Assembly (NCBI GenBank): GCA_027858865.1
Contig: JAQIBW010000304.1
Location: 1-25,889 of the forward strand
Direction of reading: 5' to 3'
Source of the DNA: Sulfurimonas sp.
Lineage (GTDB): Bacteria; Campylobacterota; Campylobacteria; Campylobacterales; Sulfurimonadaceae
DNA: 25,889 bases
Shown piece by piece: positions 23,446 through 25,889 of the stretch (positions are counted from its first letter, which is position 1; the number at the start of each line of letters is the position of its first letter). The notes below the pieces were generated by a model. It was not told the origin of the DNA and ran no database searches. It saw nothing but the letters and a program-made list of their open reading frames with translations. Both the position numbers and the translations under genes were made by a program.

Positions 23446-25536
23446 ATGGCAAGAAGTCACAAACTAAATGATGTAAGAAATATCGGTATTGCTGCGCATA
23501 TTGATGCGGGTAAAACAACAGCTACAGAAAGAATTTTATTCTATACTGGTGCTGAACATAAAATCGGTGAGGTTCATGATGGTGCTGCTACTATGGACTG
23601 GATGGAACAAGAACAAGAACGTGGTATTACAATTACTTCTGCTGCTACTACTTGTGAGTGGGCTGGTAAACAGATAAATATTATCGATACTCCGGGTCAC
23701 GTTGACTTTACTATTGAAGTTGAGCGTTCTATGCGTGTACTTGATGGTGCTGTTTCAGTATTCTGTGCTGTTGGTGGTGTTCAGCCTCAATCAGAAACAG
23801 TTTGGAGACAAAGAAATCGTTATAAAGTTCCATCAATTGTTTTTGTTAACAAAATGGATAGAACTGGTGCAGACTTCTATGAAGTTGAAACTCAGATTCG
23901 TGAAAAACTAAAAGGTAACCCTGTTCCAATTCAGTTACCAATTGGTGCAGAAGCTGAATTTGACGGTGTTATAGATTTAGTTACAATGAATGCTGTTCTT
24001 TGGGACAAAGATGCTGCTATGGGTTCTAATTACCATGTTGAAGAGATTCCTGCTAACTTACTAGAAAGAGCTGAAGAATATAGAGAAAAAATGATTGAAT
24101 CTATCTCAGAAGCCGATGGTAATGAAGAACTTGCTGAAAAATATTTAGAGGGTGAAGAACTTTCTCAAGAAGAAATCATTGAAGGTATAAAAGCAGCTAC
24201 TATTGGTATGCATATAGTACCAATGACTTGTGGTACTGCATTTAAAAATAAAGGTATTCAAACTCTACTTGATGCTGTTGTAGCTTACTTACCATCTCCT
24301 ATGGAATCAGCACCTATTATGGGGACATTAATGGATGATGAAGAAGTATCAGTTGCTGTTCCTTCAACTGATGGTGGTGATTTTGCAGCATTAGCATTCA
24401 AAATTATGACTGACCCATTTGTTGGTGTTCTTACTTTTATTCGTGTTTACCGTGGTTCATTAGAAGCAGGTTCATTCGTTCATAACTCTACTAAAGATAA
24501 AAAAGAGAGAATAGGCCGTATCGTAAAAATGCATGCTATAAAACGTGAAGAAGTAAAAGCAATCTATGCTGGTGAAATTGGTGCAGTGGTTGGTCTTAAA
24601 GCAACTACAACTGGTGATACTTTATGTACAGGTGAAGAAAAAGTTGTTTTAGAGAGAATGGATTTCCCAGAACCAGTTATCTCTGTTGCAGTTGAGCCAA
24701 GAACTAAAGCTGACCAAGAAAAAATGGGTATAGCTCTAAGTAAACTTGCTGCTGAAGATCCATCTTTCAAAGTTCATACTGATGAAGAGACTGGACAAAC
24801 TATTATTTCAGGAATGGGTGAGTTACACCTTGAGATTCTTGTAGATAGAATGAAAAGAGAATTCGCTGTTGAAGCTGAAGTTGGTGCTCCTCAAGTTTCT
24901 TACCGTGAGTCAATCAAAGACGAAGTTAATCAAGAATACAAATATGCTAAGCAGTCTGGTGGTCGTGGTGCATTTGGTCATGTTTACCTTACTATTAAGC
25001 CAGGTGATGCTGGTACTGGTTTTGTATTCCACAACAATATTAAGGGTGGAGCAATTCCAAAAGAATTTATTCCTGCTGTTGAAAAAGGTTGTGCTGAGAC
25101 AATGAGTAGTGGTGTTCTTGCGGGTTATCCAATGGAAGACATTGATATTACTCTTTATGATGGTTCTTACCATGATGTGGATTCAAATGAAATGGCATTT
25201 AAACTTGCTGCGTCTATGGGTTTCAAAGAGGGTTGTCGTAAAGCACGTCCAGCTATCTTAGAACCATTAATGAAAGTTGAAGTTGAAGTTCCTGAAGATT
25301 TTATGGGTGACGTTATCGGTGACCTTAACCGTCGTCGTGGTCAAATTAACAATATGAGTGAGCGTTCAGGTAACAAAATTGTTGATGCATTCGTTCCACT
25401 TGCTGAGATGTTTGGTTACTCAACTGACCTTCGTTCTGCAACTCAAGGACGTGCTACATACTCAATGGAATTCGATCACTATGAAGAAGTTCCAAGAAAT
25501 GTATCTGAAGAGATTCAGAAAAAGAGAAACGGTTAA
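23446..25536 (+). CDS. fusA: Elongation factor G
   Basis: The 696-residue GTPase catalyses translocation on the ribosome and, with RRF, ribosome recycling. G1 is AHIDAGKTT (residues 17–25), the switch I region ends ERGITITSAATT, G3 is DTPGHVDFT and G4 is NKMD. The domain III–V markers 'SGMGELHLEILVDRM', 'SGGRGAFGHVYL' and 'GQINNMSERSGNKIVDAFVPLAEMFGYSTDLRSATQGRATYSMEFDHYE' in pieces match EF-G1. Length is typical. Start ATG 23446 with AAGG. No sign of an internal stop, in contrast to rpoB and rpoC. Confidence 0.98.
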   Translation: MARSHKLNDVRNIGIAAHIDAGKTTATERILFYTGAEHKIGEVHDGAATMDWMEQEQERGITITSAATTCEWAGKQINIIDTPGHVDFTIEVERSMRVLDGAVSVFCAVGGVQPQSETVWRQRNRYKVPSIVFVNKMDRTGADFYEVETQIREKLKGNPVPIQLPIGAEAEFDGVIDLVTMNAVLWDKDAAMGSNYHVEEIPANLLERAEEYREKMIESISEADGNEELAEKYLEGEELSQEEIIEGIKAATIGMHIVPMTCGTAFKNKGIQTLLDAVVAYLPSPMESAPIMGTLMDDEEVSVAVPSTDGGDFAALAFKIMTDPFVGVLTFIRVYRGSLEAGSFVHNSTKDKKERIGRIVKMHAIKREEVKAIYAGEIGAVVGLKATTTGDTLCTGEEKVVLERMDFPEPVISVAVEPRTKADQEKMGIALSKLAAEDPSFKVHTDEETGQTIISGMGELHLEILVDRMKREFAVEAEVGAPQVSYRESIKDEVNQEYKYAKQSGGRGAFGHVYLTIKPGDAGTGFVFHNNIKGGAIPKEFIPAVEKGCAETMSSGVLAGYPMEDIDITLYDGSYHDVDSNEMAFKLAASMGFKEGCRKARPAILEPLMKVEVEVPEDFMGDVIGDLNRRRGQINNMSERSGNKIVDAFVPLAEMFGYSTDLRSATQGRATYSMEFDHYEEVPRNVSEEIQKKRNG

Positions 25537-25553
25537 TATAACCTTTCTCCCTC

Positions 25554-25579
25554 TCAATACTTCCACTTGGAAGTATTGA
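25554..25579. terminator. Bidirectional hairpin between fusA and the minus-strand gene
   Basis: TCAATACTTCC (25554–25564) pairs with GGAAGTATTGA (25569–25579): 11 bp around ACTT, in the 61-base gap between convergent genes. T tracts are poor on both sides, but its location suggests it ends both messages. Confidence 0.6.
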
Positions 25580-25597
25580 ACTTATCTAAACACTCCC

Positions 25598-25825
25598 TTA
25601 TTTTTTCTCAAATAACTTAGCAATAAAACCAGAAACAGCTCTTAGAAAAAAGAGTATTAAATATACAAAAAATGTATATAACAGTGGATGTATATAGTTA
25701 GCCTTATCTTGCATAAGTCCAAGTCTAGCAATTGGATCACTTAGCATATCCGGATGCATAAGAAAGATTAGCAGTGTTAGCAGAGCGGTGAATATAGTCA
25801 GTTCTTTTTTTAATATATCAATCAT
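25598..25825 (-). CDS. Small two-helix membrane protein of unknown function
   Basis: The 75-residue product begins MIDILKKELTIFTALLTLLIF and has two hydrophobic helices, about residues 9–24 and 47–69, joined by a polar loop (HPDMLSDPIARLGLMQDKANYIHP), with basic residues at both ends (KKE, KLFEKK). The charge pattern suggests both ends in the cytoplasm and the loop outside. I recognise no family. It is a plausible real gene because of the ATG start, the clean transmembrane pattern, the convergent terminator and a promoter-like region upstream. No strong ribosome binding site is visible. Confidence 0.7.
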   Translation of the reverse strand: MIDILKKELTIFTALLTLLIFLMHPDMLSDPIARLGLMQDKANYIHPLLYTFFVYLILFFLRAVSGFIAKLFEKK

Positions 25826-25852
25826 GTGATAATTCTATCATTATTATTCTGA

Positions 25853-25858
25853 TATAAT
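25853..25858 (+). promoter_or_regulatory. TATAAT box near the window end
   Basis: A perfect -10 hexamer on the plus strand, overlapped on the minus strand by TATTAT that could serve the 75-residue membrane protein gene. The window ends in ATG (25887–25889), which may be the start of the next plus-strand gene about 29 bases downstream. Confidence 0.4.
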
Positions 25859-25889
25859 ACAAAAAAATAAATTTTATGGATACTTAATG

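Noticed and set aside
24869..25173. Other-frame open reading frames within fusA
   Set aside because: They are low-complexity Leu/Val-rich or Thr-rich translations that shadow a fully conserved EF-G gene.
1..25889. CRISPR array, insertion sequence, integrase, toxin–antitoxin or defence system
   Set aside because: No direct-repeat array, transposase, recombinase or att-like duplication was found; the content is chromosomal core plus a signalling operon.

Overview
The window is a low-GC bacterial chromosome segment that looks like a Campylobacterota (epsilonproteobacterial) genome, most likely Sulfurimonas or a close relative. The grounds are the gene order tRNA-Thr/Tyr/Gly/Thr–tuf–rpmG–trnW–secE–nusG–rplKAJL–rpoB–rpoC–rpsL–rpsG–fusA, the epsilon-type ribosomal and RNA polymerase sequences (for example SALGEGGLVKERAGFEV in RpoB), separate rather than fused rpoB and rpoC, AT-rich spacers, and T-rich or extended -10 promoters with poor -35 boxes. 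The assignment rests on remembered family features, not on a search.

Layout. 1–1611: the 3' part of a short-chain dehydrogenase, a small lipoprotein and an exported DUF1566-like protein. 1658–3161 (minus strand): a two-gene unit, yaaA followed by a TrmH/SpoU rRNA 2'-O-methyltransferase. 3162–3252: a divergent promoter region with two extended -10 boxes. 3253–7962 (plus strand): a tight three-gene signalling operon made of an exported FecR-domain protein, a CHASE2-class III adenylate cyclase, and a GAF + HD-GYP + class II cAMP-phosphodiesterase fusion. It appears to hold both a cAMP-making and a cAMP-destroying enzyme, with a possible c-di-GMP hydrolase on the same chain. 7954–25536 (plus strand): the core transcription and translation block. 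It opens with a consensus promoter (TTGACA, 17 nt, TATAAT) that overlaps the end of the phosphodiesterase gene and reads into four tRNAs and tuf. It continues through rpmG, trnW, secE, nusG, four L-protein genes, rpoB and rpoC to a strong terminator at 22139–22164. A separate str-type unit (rpsL, rpsG, fusA) follows. 25598–25825 (minus strand): a small two-helix membrane protein.

The most striking observation is that both large RNA polymerase genes carry one in-frame stop codon inside a universally conserved segment. In rpoB, TGA at 15886–15888 stands where Leu of GELALG is expected (TTA to TGA). In rpoC, TAA at 19826–19828 stands where Glu of IIETPI is expected (GAA to TAA). Each is one substitution from the expected codon, and both frames stay open to the normal C-terminus. 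Three tRNA genes nearby (Gly-TCC, Thr-GGT, Trp-CCA) also carry base changes that break stems or replace near-invariant bases. The most economical reading is local consensus error, or a chimeric consensus from mixed strains, rather than recoding. TAA clearly terminates most genes here, the rpoC distal half has no ATG, GTG or TTG codon for 461 codons, and no suppressor feature is visible. Real readthrough would be remarkable and can be tested from reads. I see no CRISPR array, insertion sequence, phage gene or defence system. The most interesting biology that does not depend on sequence quality is the FecR/CHASE2-cyclase/triple-domain phosphodiesterase operon.
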